From Petrosia ficiformis (lineage: Eukaryota > Porifera > Demospongiae > Haplosclerida > Petrosiidae), in contig OX345636.1 of the NCBI GenBank assembly GCA_947044365.1, positions 49,392,896 to 49,456,895 on the forward strand: DNA of 64,000 nt, in the 5' to 3' direction. The notes under the pieces were generated by a model, which worked only from the letters and a program-made list of their open reading frames with translations, was not told the DNA's origin and ran no database searches. Each line of letters starts with the position of its first letter. Within the stretch, counting starts at the first letter, position 1. Positions 17,231-29,839 of this stretch are shown in pieces. A program made the position numbers and the translations under genes.

Positions 17231-17639
17231 AATAAAACTCTACGAACAAGGATATTGCTCAAGCATAATGAGATTCCTAACTCTTTAAGGGCATTGGAGA
17301 TAAAATGTAATATCCCTTAGTGTACTGGTTTTTACACAGGGGTGTTGTAAACAAGGGATGCAAAACTCTTAAACACTTGATAACACCAAGTTGCCGGAAT
17401 AATTGATGGCCTACTTTCTCTCACTTCACAGTGGTTCCTTATATACACACATACCTAGGCAAGGTGCAAAGTTAGTTTCTTACTATGTGAACATCACAGA
17501 TTTACACAGATAAGTATAGGAAACCAAATATGCTAATGACTTAATTATGATAGCATAAACTAAATAAACTAGTTCCACCTTTTATTTGATCAATCAAGTA
17601 ATTTAAAAAAAAAAACAATGACTAATTGGTGGTTCAGTA
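17231..17639. other. No gene seen
   Basis: Unremarkable AT-rich sequence between two repeat blocks. Confidence 0.3.
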
Positions 17640-18444
17640 AAAGATTATAATTGTACTGTTTTGTTTCTTGACATAGTAAATGAATACTTTTATGATTGCT
17701 ATAACTATAATTATACATGTACATGTACATGTTTTTGACATAATTTGTATATGGGATGAAGTATGAAGGGAACTGACCGACATTATCAATAATGCTACAA
17801 TGCCACTGATAACAGTAATACAATATATAATTGTTTATTAACAAGTTTATTAATTGATTATCAAAACTGCTGATTTATTATCTGTAAATGGTATGTGCTG
17901 ATATAAGATAAATTGTAAAATTATTCATAAACAATAACAAAAGAGATCTCTTGAGACCCTAGAGGACAATCAGATTATATTCATTGGTAGATAAGTAAAG
18001 GCGTTACACCAAAAGTACACATTATTCATCTCTAGTTGAACAAGGGTGGGGCAGTAAAGGTGTGTTCAATTGTATTCATCAGCAAACACACCAGTGTATG
18101 TGTGATATAACAAATAATATTTATGCTGACAGAACATCACCTGACCTTGAGCCAATCAGATTGTCAATCGGGTGATCGTAATTTAATCAGATATGCTTAA
18201 TGCTTAATGAATATGTAATTTTATTCAAGGTCAAGTGATGCACTGAGTGCATCATTCACTTTATTTGTATCGTTTTAGCAACAAAAAATATTATAAATTA
18301 ACTAACACACATACACAGATGGCTTATATACCTAACTTTGTTTATACCAAAGCCACAGTACAATGTCTACTTCTTAAATAAACGTTGCATGAACATTTTT
18401 TTAGCATTCAACTTTTCTTGAAGATTTATTATTTGTGAATTATA

Positions 18445-19594
18445 CTGGACTACTGCACTGTACTAATGGCTGCAATATTAGTGTGGGTGTTCATTTGCCA
18501 CACCCAAAATAATGCGGGGGTGTTTTCTGCCACTCCCAAAAACTTTGTGGCCATTCTGTTTTCCGCTTGCATGTAAATGACTGTTCCAGATAAATTCTCA
18601 TATAGGTTAATACTTGAAAGACAGAAAGCAAAAATTGACTTCAATTTTCTGAATTTTGAAAACAGAAATTGACATTTGCTTTTTTATTTCTGCTTTTGTT
18701 TTTTGTTATCTTAATCCTCACTTCACTAGAGGATAGATATATCGTCGCTTAATTAATACACAAGAATTCTTTCAATTAGGATAATGTATAATTATTATTA
18801 CAAAAGATCACCATGCTGTGGGATACTATATAGTATGGTAGTGTAGCGTACATGGTGGAAGAGCTCATGCATCGTAAAAACTGATTGGTTGAATCAATAT
18901 CACGTAATTAAATGAAGGGGTGCACTGTAACTATTGTTCAACCAATTTTATCAGGTCATTAGGTGCATTTGTTCCATTAACATCTATCAAACATTATGTT
19001 GGCAGTGCAAACTATGTCAGTTCCCTGTACATTTATATTTTCAATTAAAAACATGATAACCATGTTTACAACGGAAAGTAAATATTGTATTTTCCATTAG
19101 AAACATAACAATATTGGCTTCCTAGAGATGCTCATGTTTACAATGGAAAATAAAGATTGTATTTTCCACATAACAATATTGCTCTCATTTTATGTATTAA
19201 GCACTACCAAGTAAATCAAACAACAGATCAGTCATCACATGTGCATGAGCACTTCCAACTATGTACATCACACTAGCATGTCTGGGAAAGTATATAGTAT
19301 CCCATAGCATGCATAGTGATCTTTTGTAACAGTAATTATTATAAATTAAAATATATATTTATTCTGCAGTGAATGAAAATTAAGTTAACAGAAAAGAAAA
19401 GCAGAAGTCAGAAAATAGAAGTTGATTTTTGATTTCTGTCCTTCAAGTATGAATTTATCTGGAACAGTCATTCACATGCAAACAGATGGCCTTCAGTTAC
19501 CTAACCACACATGTTATTCATATTTTAGTGTATTTCTACCCCCATGTTATTTTGGGAGTGGTAAATGAACGCCCACACTACTTTCGTAGTCCAG
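18445..19594. mobile_element. Foldback element with about 350-400-bp inverted arms
   Basis: The left end CTGGACTAC and right end GTAGTCCAG are inverted. The arms match over several hundred bp: GTGTGGGTGTTCATTTGCCA against GTGTGGGCGTTCATTTACCA; AATGACTGTTCCAGATAAATTC in both; ACAAAAGATCACCATGCTGT against ACAAAAGATCACTATGCATG. The centre is about 400 bp and non-coding. The gene-sized frames inside are shadows. No clean target duplication was found. It is non-autonomous, and the class is not assigned. Confidence 0.75.
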
Positions 19595-19796
19595 TAGTAC
19601 AATCCTGTGATTAGGGACTACTACTATAATTAATGATCCATCTTTACTCTTGTACTACATTAAACACAAATTAAAGGAACCTTTAAATATTATTTATACC
19701 AAGTGTCTACTGCTAAAGTTTACTATTAACTACACATATTGAAACTACAATACACGATGTTAAACAGTTTGTGGATACTACACTTACATTACAAGG

Positions 19797-19917
19797 AGTG
19801 AGTCCCTCTAGTTGCACACAATGTACAGGAATGTGTCCTTCTAGTTGTACACAATGTATAGGAATGTGTCCCTCTAGTTGCACACAATGTATAGGAATGT
19901 GTTCCTCTAGTTCAATT
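19797..19917. repeat. About 39-bp minisatellite, three copies
   Basis: Three units of ..GGAATGTGTCCCTCTAGTT.GCACACAATGTATA.. in tandem. The other repeat-family copies have a single unit here. Confidence 0.75.
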
Positions 19918-20215
19918 GAAAGTTAATTATTTGAAATGAATATTTGTAAGTGGAGATTAGAGAAGAGACATAGATAAAACATCAATTATAGTATTATACA
20001 AACCTATTCATCTACAATCAATCAACAAATAAAAATGTGTACTTGGTAGGAGACCAATCCAATAAATTACATAGCTTGGGATAGTAATACTTATAATTAT
20101 TTTAATGTTGTTTTGGTAGTAACACAACTAAAACTAAACATATTTTGTTAAGTGTACACACAGACACACAGACATACAGACACACAGACACACACACACA
20201 CACACACACACAACA

Positions 20216-21539
20216 GCATCTGTAATAGCAATAGCCTTGTAATAATTAATTAAAAACGCCCACCCAAGATTAATTAGGAGAGCACATACACACATGGGTA
20301 GGTAAAAACATTTTTAGGGAGTAGGATCTTTTATAATCCGGTAAGAATGAGCCATTATTTAACTTCAAAGTTTTGTAAGGCAGTTATTATTACATGTATT
20401 TACTGATGCATTGGTAAACAGGACTCTATAAGCATTTTCAGATATGGATAGAGAGGAGAGGGTTGGGATCCCACCAAAGATGTCTTTAACCCCCAGTTCT
20501 GGTTCCCAAGGCCAGGCATATGTTAATATGTTATATACCAAGAGCTGCATATACATGTACATGTATACACTACAACTATTGTGTGGTCAGAGGAGAGCAA
20601 GCCCAGAGGTAAAGATTTACATGAACACATTAAATGACAGAATAGGTCATGCTTTGTAGATGATGGTACTGTTCTGTTCCCTCAAAGAGATGGACAAGTC
20701 CCTTGCCACCCAAAATACATATGTATTTTACATATTTTTGTACACCCACACACAGTCGAGATGTAGTTAAACCCTGTTGTAATTCTTAACTTAACCACAA
20801 AGTTATTAGAGCACATGTTCAAGCAAACCATGCCCTCAATAAATGACTTCATTACTATAGGCTGTATATTAGAACATAACATAGTCTAGATAATAAGTTT
20901 CACATGGGTGACTACAAACAAAATAAATCCCCTTTTAGGAGGCACACAAATTATAAAAAGGGGTCAGACAGAGAGTTGAGCCCATAAAAACGTTTTAATT
21001 CCCGGTTCTGGTTCTCAAGGCCAGACTGACTCACTATCACCTTCATGTGTTGCCAATGCAATAATGACATAAAATAAATTATAATATATGGGTGTAGGCC
21101 ACTGCATGTTGAACTGGGACTGGGAATAAACCATAAGAATGTGAGTGCGTGATTGGGCTGACCAGCAGCAATTATTTCAATAGAATCGATGAGTGAGGTT
21201 GTCTGAAAGCAGGCCAATCATTCCAATCGAGGTGCAAGCCTTGTCGCCAGAGCAGAGATTTTGATAACTTTTGAAGCCTGGGCCAAATTGGCTCAACAAT
21301 GGTTAGTGTGTACGCCATTGGGAATACATTTTGACCCAATTAACAAAGAGTTAATGCTGTTTGTGACAATATAATCATAATTAACTGCTCCATCTGGCCC
21401 AAAGAGAGAACTGTGCAGTGCCAAATAAGAAGCTCTTTGGGCCAATGGTGTGCCATATGAGCTTATCAAAAACACTGCGCCAGAGCTTTGGGTTATGGCT
21501 GTCAATGTCTTTGAGAATTAACTGAGGTTAAATTGCCTT
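20216..21539. other. No gene seen; local GGTTCTGG..CAAGGCCAG repeat
   Basis: The motif GTTCTGGTTCCCAAGGCCAG at about 20495 recurs as GTTCTGGTTCTCAAGGCCAG at about 21005, each after CCC. Short frames here lack support. Confidence 0.35.
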
Positions 21540-22160
21540 CACCAAACACATACACACACACTCACACACATGATCAGAGGCACATATAATAGGAAAATTC
21601 TAAGGTATTATGAACAGTTCTGAAACACTACACTTAAAAGTATAGGCACTGTAGTGTCATGTCCATATATGTCTATAATAATAAAATACATACACTGTAA
21701 TAATTTGTAATTATAATAACTATAATACTGATATGAACAGTCATCAAGAAGCTACTGACTGATAATTCACTGATGACAAATACAAGTTGAACAAGGGTGG
21801 GGCAGTAAAGGTATTCTGTAGTGGGAGCACCAGGGCAGTACACATATGTGTGGTACAACAAATAATGTCTTAAGTTGCATATCACATGACTTTGAACAAA
21901 TCAGATTGTCAGTCAGGTGATTAATCTGATAAATTGAGTGCATTGTAATTTCATTCAAGGTCCTTGAGTGCATCCTTCATTTTATTTGTGCCTTTTAAGC
22001 AATTATACACTAAGAATACAGACTAATTCACATAAATAAATGGTTTCATTTATGCTGAAGCCAAAGTGCAGTGCCTACTTTTAAAATAGTTATTGTAGCT
22101 ATTTTTGAATTATATTTTATGATCCATCTTTTCTCTTGTGCTATATTAAACACACTTGTC
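21540..22160. repeat. Non-coding repeat family, copy 6
   Basis: Carries AATAGGAAAATTCTAAGG (about 21587), GAACAAGGGTGGGGCAGTAAAG (about 21788), CAAATCAGATTG (21897) and GATCCATCTTTTCTCTTGTG (about 22120). Shorter than copy 1. Confidence 0.6.
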
Positions 22161-23306
22161 CTTCAGCTTAAACACATCAGTATTTATAAACTGCCAACAC
22201 TGCTGTTTTCTCTTATTATTACTTGGATTCTACACGTATAGTATCTACACTTAATGTTTTCAAGTGTACTACCACACCACCTGTGACTAGTCTTGTGTCC
22301 CATTCTAACAAAGCACAAAGGGTCTGGAAGATCTGTTGAAGCAGTCATTCTGTGCTTTTATCAGATATCAGGTGATTTCACTTAATGTGGGAGGGGCTGA
22401 CTACATGAGACTGTAAGATGTAAACACATCTTTTCCTGTCAGAAACAACTTTGATCTACTTCTCTTGTTGTGTTTCAAATCCTAGTTTACTTTTGGCAGT
22501 TTCAATTGCTTCATACTTATCCAACCGCCTCCACTTAACATTAAGTGAAATCCCTGGATATCCCACTTAACACAGATCACTCACACCCTTCCAGAGCAGG
22601 GGGGCTGGCTACATGAGACTATCCTGTGTCATGAATTATGCTACTGTATCAAGCAAATTAACCTAGACTGGAGACAATGCCCTGTCTTGCACACACAAAA
22701 TGACACAGGACTGGATAAGTTAACGTAATACACCCACACAATTATATAACTGTGAACATCGAAACAATAGCAATGATAAAATTATACAATTAAGGGTGCT
22801 TCTTAGCATAACTTTCCTTGCATTTCATCATGATCCTAGGCAGTATCATTGCAAAGGCTATTTACTATAAATAGTCCTGTATCACATGGTGATGAAACAA
22901 CAACTTCTTCATTTTATTTTTCTCCTGAATTTCAATGATTTAAATATTTTTTCTTCAATTGAGTTTCAAAGATTCTAGTGATGCTTCACTTCCATTATTG
23001 GTGAACTTTCAATATATTATATGTGTTATGATTATTAATTACTTACAGTTTTAAGTGTGCTTTGCGAAGTGGAGTCAACCTATCAGCAGTAAACAGAAAA
23101 CGTATCTTCCATTGTAGAACACATCACCACTAATGTCCACCTCCATTAGTAAATTCACGTTTCATTCTTTTGGCTTTTCTATTCATCCATGGAGATAATT
23201 CAGTCAGACCTACTTTTCTTCTTCAGATGTGGGATAGACTCAGGAGTTAAATTGAAACCACTAGCTAGCTCATTTGAAGATTTGTAGTCCAAGAATCTTA
23301 GAAATA

Positions 23307-23342
<36 letters not shown>

Positions 23343-23699
23343 TATATATAATTATGCATCAAATCACTTAGTCTAGCATAGCCAGACCCTCGCGATGAAA
23401 GATGGTGTTATTCACACTAACCTACCTTCCATTTTTTTTCTCTCACGTCATTATTATTATGTATAACACCTGCAAGATAATTGCTCGAGACCAATTATCT
23501 GAAGGTGTTATATTGCCCGTAACTGCATGGTAACACAAAAGTATGCAATTGACATCAGTGTATATACTACATTAATTAGTGTTTATTGTAAAATACATGA
23601 TTAGTGGCTAGCATCCCTGTCTACAGGCAAGATATATCACCAGCAGTACATCAATGGTCACCATGGCTATCGATTAATCAGGTCAGATCTCCATTTTGG
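22161..23699. other. No intact gene; direct GGCTGGCTACATGAGACTAT-type repeats
   Basis: Copies at about 22395-22425 and 22598-22625 flank a minus-strand stretch encoding a short open segment (WRRLDKYEAIETAKSKLG) that runs into a stop. This may be a decayed gene or element piece. An AT microsatellite lies at 23311-23352. Confidence 0.35.
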
Positions 23700-23701
23700 A
23701 C

Positions 23702-23980
23702 TATGCAAAAATGCCACTGTTATCTTTGCACGAAATACTATCAAGAGGAAAATTAAGGTTTGTTTGACAGTCAAATGAGTGTGGAGTATGCCGAGATAAT
23801 AAACGTGCAGAAGAAGAACTGCAATTAGAGATGGACAAGCGACAGAGAAAGAACGGGGTGATATAAGGCTGAAAATTGAAGTTGAGAAAGCAGAAAGGTA
23901 GAAACAAGATGAAATAGTGTTATCAGAGAAATTAAAAGAAGCTGAAATTACAAAGACTAGAATACTAAAGTATTAATTCT
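23702..23980 (+). pseudogene. Third, decayed copy of the zinc-ribbon/coiled-coil gene
   Basis: In plus-strand frames the text reads KCHCYLCTKYY..., then a stop and shift, then ECGVCRDNKRAEEELQLEMD, then Lys/Glu-rich helix text with further stops. This matches, in order, the HCNKCG..Y module and TECSNCENKR of copies A and B, including both CxxC pairs and the NKR that follows. Only about 90 codons survive. It lies about 0.8 kb upstream of copy B in the same orientation, and divergence is far greater than between A and B. The zinc-module spacing is preserved, which argues against chance. Confidence 0.6.
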
Positions 23981-24659
23981 GTAGAATAAAAGATGCAAAC
24001 TGAATAGTCAGTAGATACTTATAATTATTTGTGCTGCATGATTATAATAATAATTATTATATTATTATTATAAACATTTATATACTAGTCGAAGACTGAC
24101 AAAACAAAATACCTATACACCGTTTACAGGCAATATTCCTGAATTATCTGATGAAAGCCACAATATGTAATCCTGCGTGCAGGCAATCTTACCACATTAA
24201 ATTTATTTTGATTTGTCAGTGGGTTTGAGTCTGCTCAACTTAGTCCCAAGGATCCAGATACAGCCTTTTGTACTTGTAATTAGGATGAAATGGAGATTTG
24301 TACTTGCTACTTCTTTGCAGTGGATGTTTTGCTGTTACCTTTCTGATTCTATTTCAGAAGTTTATTTTTTATTCATGGATTTACATAATACAACGAAGAT
24401 TACTAGAAATGTCTACTAAACTCTTGCATGTTTGCTCAAGCAATCTTCTGAAATGAAGCTCAAGGGGCATAGTAGCTTCGTTTTTGGCCTACGAAGACCA
24501 GACATCCATGTGTTATTTGCATTGTTTGCGTTAATATTCAAACTTTACTATTGTTGTACAAAACATCAATCCTCTCAATAGAAGTTTGAAGAAACTGGCT
24601 TCTGATTTTTTTTGTACATTGTAGAAATACATGAAATTCTTATTAATAATTGTGTACAG
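23981..24659. other. No gene seen between the decayed copy and copy B
   Basis: AT-rich. A 68-codon frame at 24213 has no recognisable motif. Confidence 0.3.
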
Positions 24660-26308
24660 CTCCATGCGCACGACTCGCCTACGCTTCCGGTTCCGTAGGT
24701 GTGATAATTTGAATGTGTATATATCCGGATTCTTTAAAAATATCTACAACAGTTTACAACTTTACATATTGGGTTTGCTCTAGACGAAGATGCCAAAGTA
24801 TCACTGTAATAAATGTGGACGTGATTATGGAGATGCTGGATTTTTCGGGACTTTGTTCGGGAGTGTAACAAATGTGACGGAGTGTAGCAATTGCGAAAAT
24901 AAAAGACTTGAAAATCAGCGACAACATGAAGCCGATAAGGTGCGAATACAGCTGCAAATAGAAAATAATAAGTTAGAAGCAGAAAAGCAAAGAGTATCTG
25001 CAGAACGGACGAAACAAATAGAACTAGCTAAGGCACAGGAAATGAAAGAATTAGAAATTAAAAAGGCCAGACTACAGCAAGAACTAGAAGCCAAAAAGTT
25101 AGAACATGCCCAAAACACAGAACTAGGCAAGGCACAGATAATGAAAGACTTAGAAATTGAAAAGGCTATAGTGTCGAAGGATTTGGAAGAAAAGAAGATA
25201 GCATTAGATAGGGAAAAACAAGAACATGTCAGAAAAACAGATCACGAAAACGCCATAATAGAAGAAAAGAAGATAGAAGTAGAGAAAGAAAGAATACAAA
25301 AGCTGAAAGAAACAGAAGTTGAAAAGGCCAGAATGGTGAAGCAAATAGAAGAAAAGAAAATAGAAGCAGAGAAGGAAAGAGTAGAAAATTTGAGGAAAAC
25401 AGATTTAGAAAAAGCAGAGAAATTTGGAAAAGTAGAAATGGATAAGGCTAGAATGAAGCAAGAATTGGACGAAAAGAAGCTTGAAGAAGAAAAGAACAGA
25501 GTGGAAAAAATGCACTTGGCAGAGCTTAACAAGGCACAGAAAGCTAAGGAAGCTGAAATCGAGAAAGCAAAACAAATAAAAGAAATAGAACTGCAAAAAC
25601 AAGAGAATGAGAAGCAAATGCATAAAGATAAGTTAGTGTTGGCCGAAAAGGAATTGCAAGCACAAAAAGAGAAAGTAGAAAAATTGGTTAAAACTGATCT
25701 TGAAAAAAACAGAAAAAATGAAAGAAGTAGAATTAGCAAAAATAAAACAAATGAAAGAAGCAGAATCAGAAAGAATAGAAAAAATAAAGGAAGTTGAGTT
25801 GGAAAAACTAAGAAAAATAGAACAATCAGAGGAGAAAAGAAAAGTAGATATAGAAAAAGCAAGGATGAAAAAGGAAACCGACATTGAACTAGCAGAAAAA
25901 GAATTGCAGAAAGTGTCAGTTAAGGTGGAAGGAACTGTTAAGATCGCAGAGAGTACAAGAATTGGAGAGGAAAACAAAGAAAAGATGAAAACAGAGGTGG
26001 CGATTAGAAAAACAGAAGTATTTCTTGAATCTATAAAACAAAGAACCTCTACAACGAAAATGCTCCTTGATGCAGCAAAAGATGAAAAAGACAAAGAAAC
26101 TAAAATGGAGTATCTGAGAATGCTAGCAGGAGTTGTGAACCGTCCCACCACCGAAGCTATCACAGACAGGGGGAAAAGTGATCAGGAAATGCATACATAA
26201 CATGCATGCAAGCGTGTATAAGTACAATGTATATAAATCTATAAATACGTAACCACTTTTATGTAATCACGATAATACTATATAGCGCTGCATAGCTAAC
26301 TAATTAAT
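24660..26308 (+). repeat. Segmental duplication, right copy
   Basis: Partner of 85-1777. Only a few percent of positions differ, judged by eye over the coding part. Indels are in-frame except one (see the gene entry). Confidence 0.85.
24790..26200 (+). pseudogene. Zinc-ribbon/coiled-coil gene, copy B (one frameshift)
   Basis: Same ATG context and zinc module as copy A (C6, C9, C32 and C35 kept; residue 11 is Arg). The frame is open from 24790 to about 25705, then shifts by one base where copy A has six A's and this copy has seven (25703-25709). In the original frame it runs on to a stop at 25797. The downstream frame 25700-26200 matches the rest of copy A to the same EMHT end. Relative to A it has 7 extra codons (AIRKTEV) near 26000 and one codon fewer near 25830. 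It could be a recent pseudogene, a truncated 335-residue protein, or an assembly or homopolymer error in a working gene. Confidence 0.7.
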
Positions 26309-26811
26309 ATTAATTTTATACTCTTAATATATTCAACCAATGTACTGTTCTAGAAAAAATTTTGTAGCCATATTATTGAAATATGTAAGAAGGATACATA
26401 GAGTTCCAGATGTCAATGCAAATGGCCAAAGATGGGTAAACTTGTTGTGCTAAGAGACAATTTTTGTGGACAGAAAACGGTGATAAAACAAGTACAAAAT
26501 GAAATAAGAGATTGCAAGGGCCGAAATACGGAAATAAAGAAGCTGAAAGCAGGGAAAGAATATTTTATCATTCAGTAATAGTAATTATGTTTTCCGTCGA
26601 GAGACTGATAGCTCCACCCAGTTTCACATATCACGATCGTTGAATAATGGCTAAAACCAACCCTGTCTCTCTCCCTTGTTACTATGATGAGCTAGACATA
26701 GAAAAAGATGCTACAAACACGGACATCAAAAAAGCATAAGTTTATTGTAACTGTAATGACCACTATTTGTTAAAATAATAATGATATATAATATATATAT
26801 ATATATATATA
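26309..26811. other. No gene seen
   Basis: Contains a short Lys/Glu-rich open stretch near 26450-26560 without start or splice support, and an AT microsatellite at about 26785-26811. Confidence 0.3.
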
Positions 26812-27430
26812 TCCCGATATGGCGAAACATCAAAGTAAACCACAGGTTTATAAATCAGATATAGAATCTTGTGGTCAGATATAAAACCTGCCGTCGAAAC
26901 AGACTACAAGAAAACAACGCTTACCTTCTCCAAAGTGCCGACAAAAGGTAGGAGAAGCATCAGACATCAACAAAGGTTTAGTCTTTCGTGAAATATATTA
27001 ATAACACGCCTACTCGTGCTATATCAGATTTATAATCAACTTGCCCTTGGGCCTATGGCCCTCGTGCTCGGTGATTATAAATCTGATATAACACTCGTAG
27101 CGTGTTATAACATATACATATATCCCGATACAGCGAAACATCAAAGTAAACCACAGTTTATAAATCAGATATAGCACCCTGTGGTCAGATATAGCACCCT
27201 GCGGTCAGATATAGCACCTGCCATCGAAACAGACTACAAGAAAACAACGCTTACCTTCTGCCGACAAAAAGGTAGGTGAAGCATCAGACATCAACAAAGG
27301 TTTTGTCTTTCGTGAAATATATTATTTATAACACGCCTACTCGTGCTATATTGGATTTATATGCACCTTGCCCTATCGCTCGGTGCATATAAATCCAATA
27401 ATTATAGTACTCGTAGGGTGTTATAAATAT
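26812..27430. mobile_element. Two tandem copies of a foldback/MITE (TCCCGATAYGGCGAAACATC family)
   Basis: Unit 1 starts at 26812 and unit 2 at 27123. Both run TCCCGATA-CGAAACATCAAAGTAAACCACAG, then CAGATATAG words, CAGACTACAAGAAAACAACG, AGGTAGGAGAAGCATCAGAC, and a hairpin core. The core is ATCAGATTTATAATCA...TGATTATAAATCTGAT in unit 1 and ATTGGATTTATATGCA...TGCATATAAATCCAAT in unit 2. The hairpins differ in sequence while the flanks are conserved. No coding capacity. Confidence 0.7.

Positions 27431-27474
<44 letters not shown>
27431..27474. repeat. (AT)n microsatellite
   Basis: About 44 bp of TA. Confidence 0.9.
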
Positions 27475-27482
<8 letters not shown>

Positions 27483-28795
27483 TCACAGCCAATTGTAAGA
27501 CGAGGTGAAGCTGAAGCCAGTTAGATTACTGAATTGGCTGTACTCTAATCAATGTTGATGATAATTTCAATTAATTAAAATAACGTGTCTACATCTCTTA
27601 AAAGTGAGATTCGCTGGACCATAGATTTCAGACCAACTTTATTCAATGTGTCAGGTATGAGCTTTCTGAGACCCCAGAAGCCACCAGAAGGAGCCTCAGA
27701 GGGCCTAAATTTAAAAGCAATTTGCTAGTGAGCATAACCACCACACCACAGCTCAAGGGGCTGTGTGCTTCATGCTTTCTCCTCCCTAGCAAAAAAAAAA
27801 ATCCTATATGAAATCCTGACAATACATTTTCAATTGGAAGGATTGATAAATGTCTTATTCAAAAATCACCAGAAGATTTGCATGGTATCTATATAACAAT
27901 TTACAATTTAGATTTCCTGCCCACTTTATGGTTTGTGTACATACATAAAGCAATCTTAATGCAATTAATTGCATTCATATAGTCCAAGTTTATCTAGTGA
28001 AGCTTTTCTTTTAATGCTTTTGAGTTTATAGAAATTGATGATTACAGCAATGGAGTCTAACATGTACACGTGTGTATGTGTTCATAAACATTAACATGTA
28101 CATGTGTGTGTGCTAAATAACTTGTGTGTGTAATAGTGTAGTACATGTATATAAACTATGTGTATTGCTCTAATATATAACCTGAGACAAATGTCAGAGG
28201 AAGCTACCATGGTGAAGGTCATACATGACAGCAGCACAACATATACTAACCATGCATGGTTTATATGTGTTATATCTGATATATTTTAGCATGAGATTCA
28301 TACCTAACATTGTCCTGCAAGAAATCGTCATCAAGTTTCAGCCAGTATTTCGGTATAGAGTCTGATTGTTAACAGAAGGTTTATATTTTACCTATTTTGA
28401 AGTTTATAAACTTACACGCCCTATTGAAAATATGTGGGCTATGAATCTCATTATGATATATATATTATAATTATGTATATATAATATATGCAACAAAAAC
28501 ATTCATTGCCCAGAACTCACCGACTAAGCCTTTTAGTCAACAGTCACGTTGTAGTATAGTATGGAAGAGTTGCGGATCATATTTAGACGGAGTGTTAAAT
28601 TGTTTGAACTGCTTGCAATTGGGTTTCAAGTAACTTAGCTTGCGTTAACTCAAAAGAGTAGTTCTAAGGTACAGCAATTTCATTTACTAAATTGTCACAC
28701 CCCTTACGTTATTGTTGCTCACGTGCATTCTTCGAGTGTATATACTCCCAGTCGGGCCTTTGATGTTTTTGTTAACTATGGTATATATATATATA
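27475..28795. other. No gene seen; small inverted repeat at 28287-28457
   Basis: TAGCATGAGATTCATA (about 28288) and TATGAATCTCATTATGA (about 28440) form inverted ends of a 170-bp interval, probably another MITE. Otherwise AT-rich, with ACATGTACATGTGTG strings at 28057-28110. Confidence 0.4.
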
Positions 28796-29241
28796 TCCCG
28801 ATACGGCGAAACATCAAAGTAAACCACAGGTTTATAAATCAGATATAGCATCTTGTGGTCAGATATAAAACCTGTCGTCGAAACAGACTACAAGAAACAA
28901 CGCTTACATTCTCCAAAGTGCTGACAAAAAGGTAGGAGAAACATCAGTACGAGTGCTATATGAGATATATAATCACCGAGCCCTAGGGCAAGGTTATTAT
29001 ATATCTGATATTTTCAAGTAGCGGGATATAACTAATATATGTCACGAAAGACAAAACCTTTGTTGATGTCTGATGCTTCTCCTACCTTTTTGTCGGCACT
29101 TTGAAGAAGGTAAGCGTTGTTTTCTTGTAGTCTGTTTCGATGGCAGGTGGTATATCTGACCGCAGTGCTATATCTGCTGACCGCAGTGCTATATCATGTA
29201 TATATCCCTGTGGTTTACTTTGATGTTTCGCCGTATCGGGA
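28796..29241. mobile_element. Palindromic MITE with about 200-bp arms
   Basis: Begins TCCCGATACGGCGAAACATC and ends with the exact reverse complement GATGTTTCGCCGTATCGGGA. Internal matches (AAAGTAAACCACAGG; CAGACTACAAGAAA; AAAAAGGTAGGAGAA) extend almost to the centre near 29030. Same family as 26812-27430 but arranged head to head. Confidence 0.8.
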
Positions 29242-29839
29242 CTTAAATAAAAAAATATATATGTATATATATGTATGTATATATATGTTCTTCCCGTGCT
29301 GATACTGTATCAAGGGAAGGAAATTGTTTAACGCTACCAACTTGCAGAGACACCTCCAAAGCATATGCATATTGTGGATGTCTTCGAGCTTCAGAAACCA
29401 TTTTCTCTTGATAATCCCAGAGTCATGATGTTGAACGGAGTAATAGGCAGTGTTTCATCTAGGATTTTGTGTTAGGGAGGAAAGTGAATCGATGATGACA
29501 TGATCTACGAGTATGCTCTTGCAGTAAATGTTTAAATTTAGGCCCCTGAGGTTACTTCTGGGGCCCCAAAGGTGATGCGGCTGAGATTTTGTTTCATGTT
29601 GAAATAGATTTGGTCTGAATTGTATGGGGTTGGGGTGGCTGGTTGGATATTCTTCACTGTACGAAAACCTGATAGGTGAGATAATAGGTGTTGATAGTGA
29701 ACCATAATATTATTATCATGTAGACGCAGACTCAGTTGAATCGTGCGTACAATGAATTCCAGGGGATAATGGTAACAGTAATTTGTAGAAATTATTGTTA
29801 GAGTATCCTTTTTGAACTCAGGACGTTTCTTACATTTAG
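29242..29839. other. No supported gene
   Basis: Near 29325-29370 one frame reads KLFNATNLQRHLQ, which resembles a BED-type zinc-finger tail, but it is too short to call. The minus-strand 136-codon frame at 29538-29948 overlaps a supported plus-strand exon and is rejected. Confidence 0.3.

Larger units (their letters stand above)
17640..20215. repeat. Non-coding repeat family, copy 5, split by a foldback element
   Basis: The first part is 17640-18440 (CCAATCAGATTG at 18152). The second part, about 19618-20215, resumes at AATGATCCATCTTTACTCTTG, which is continuous in copy 4. The 18445-19594 element is therefore nested inside. It ends in CA-rich DNA at 20160-20212. Confidence 0.65.
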
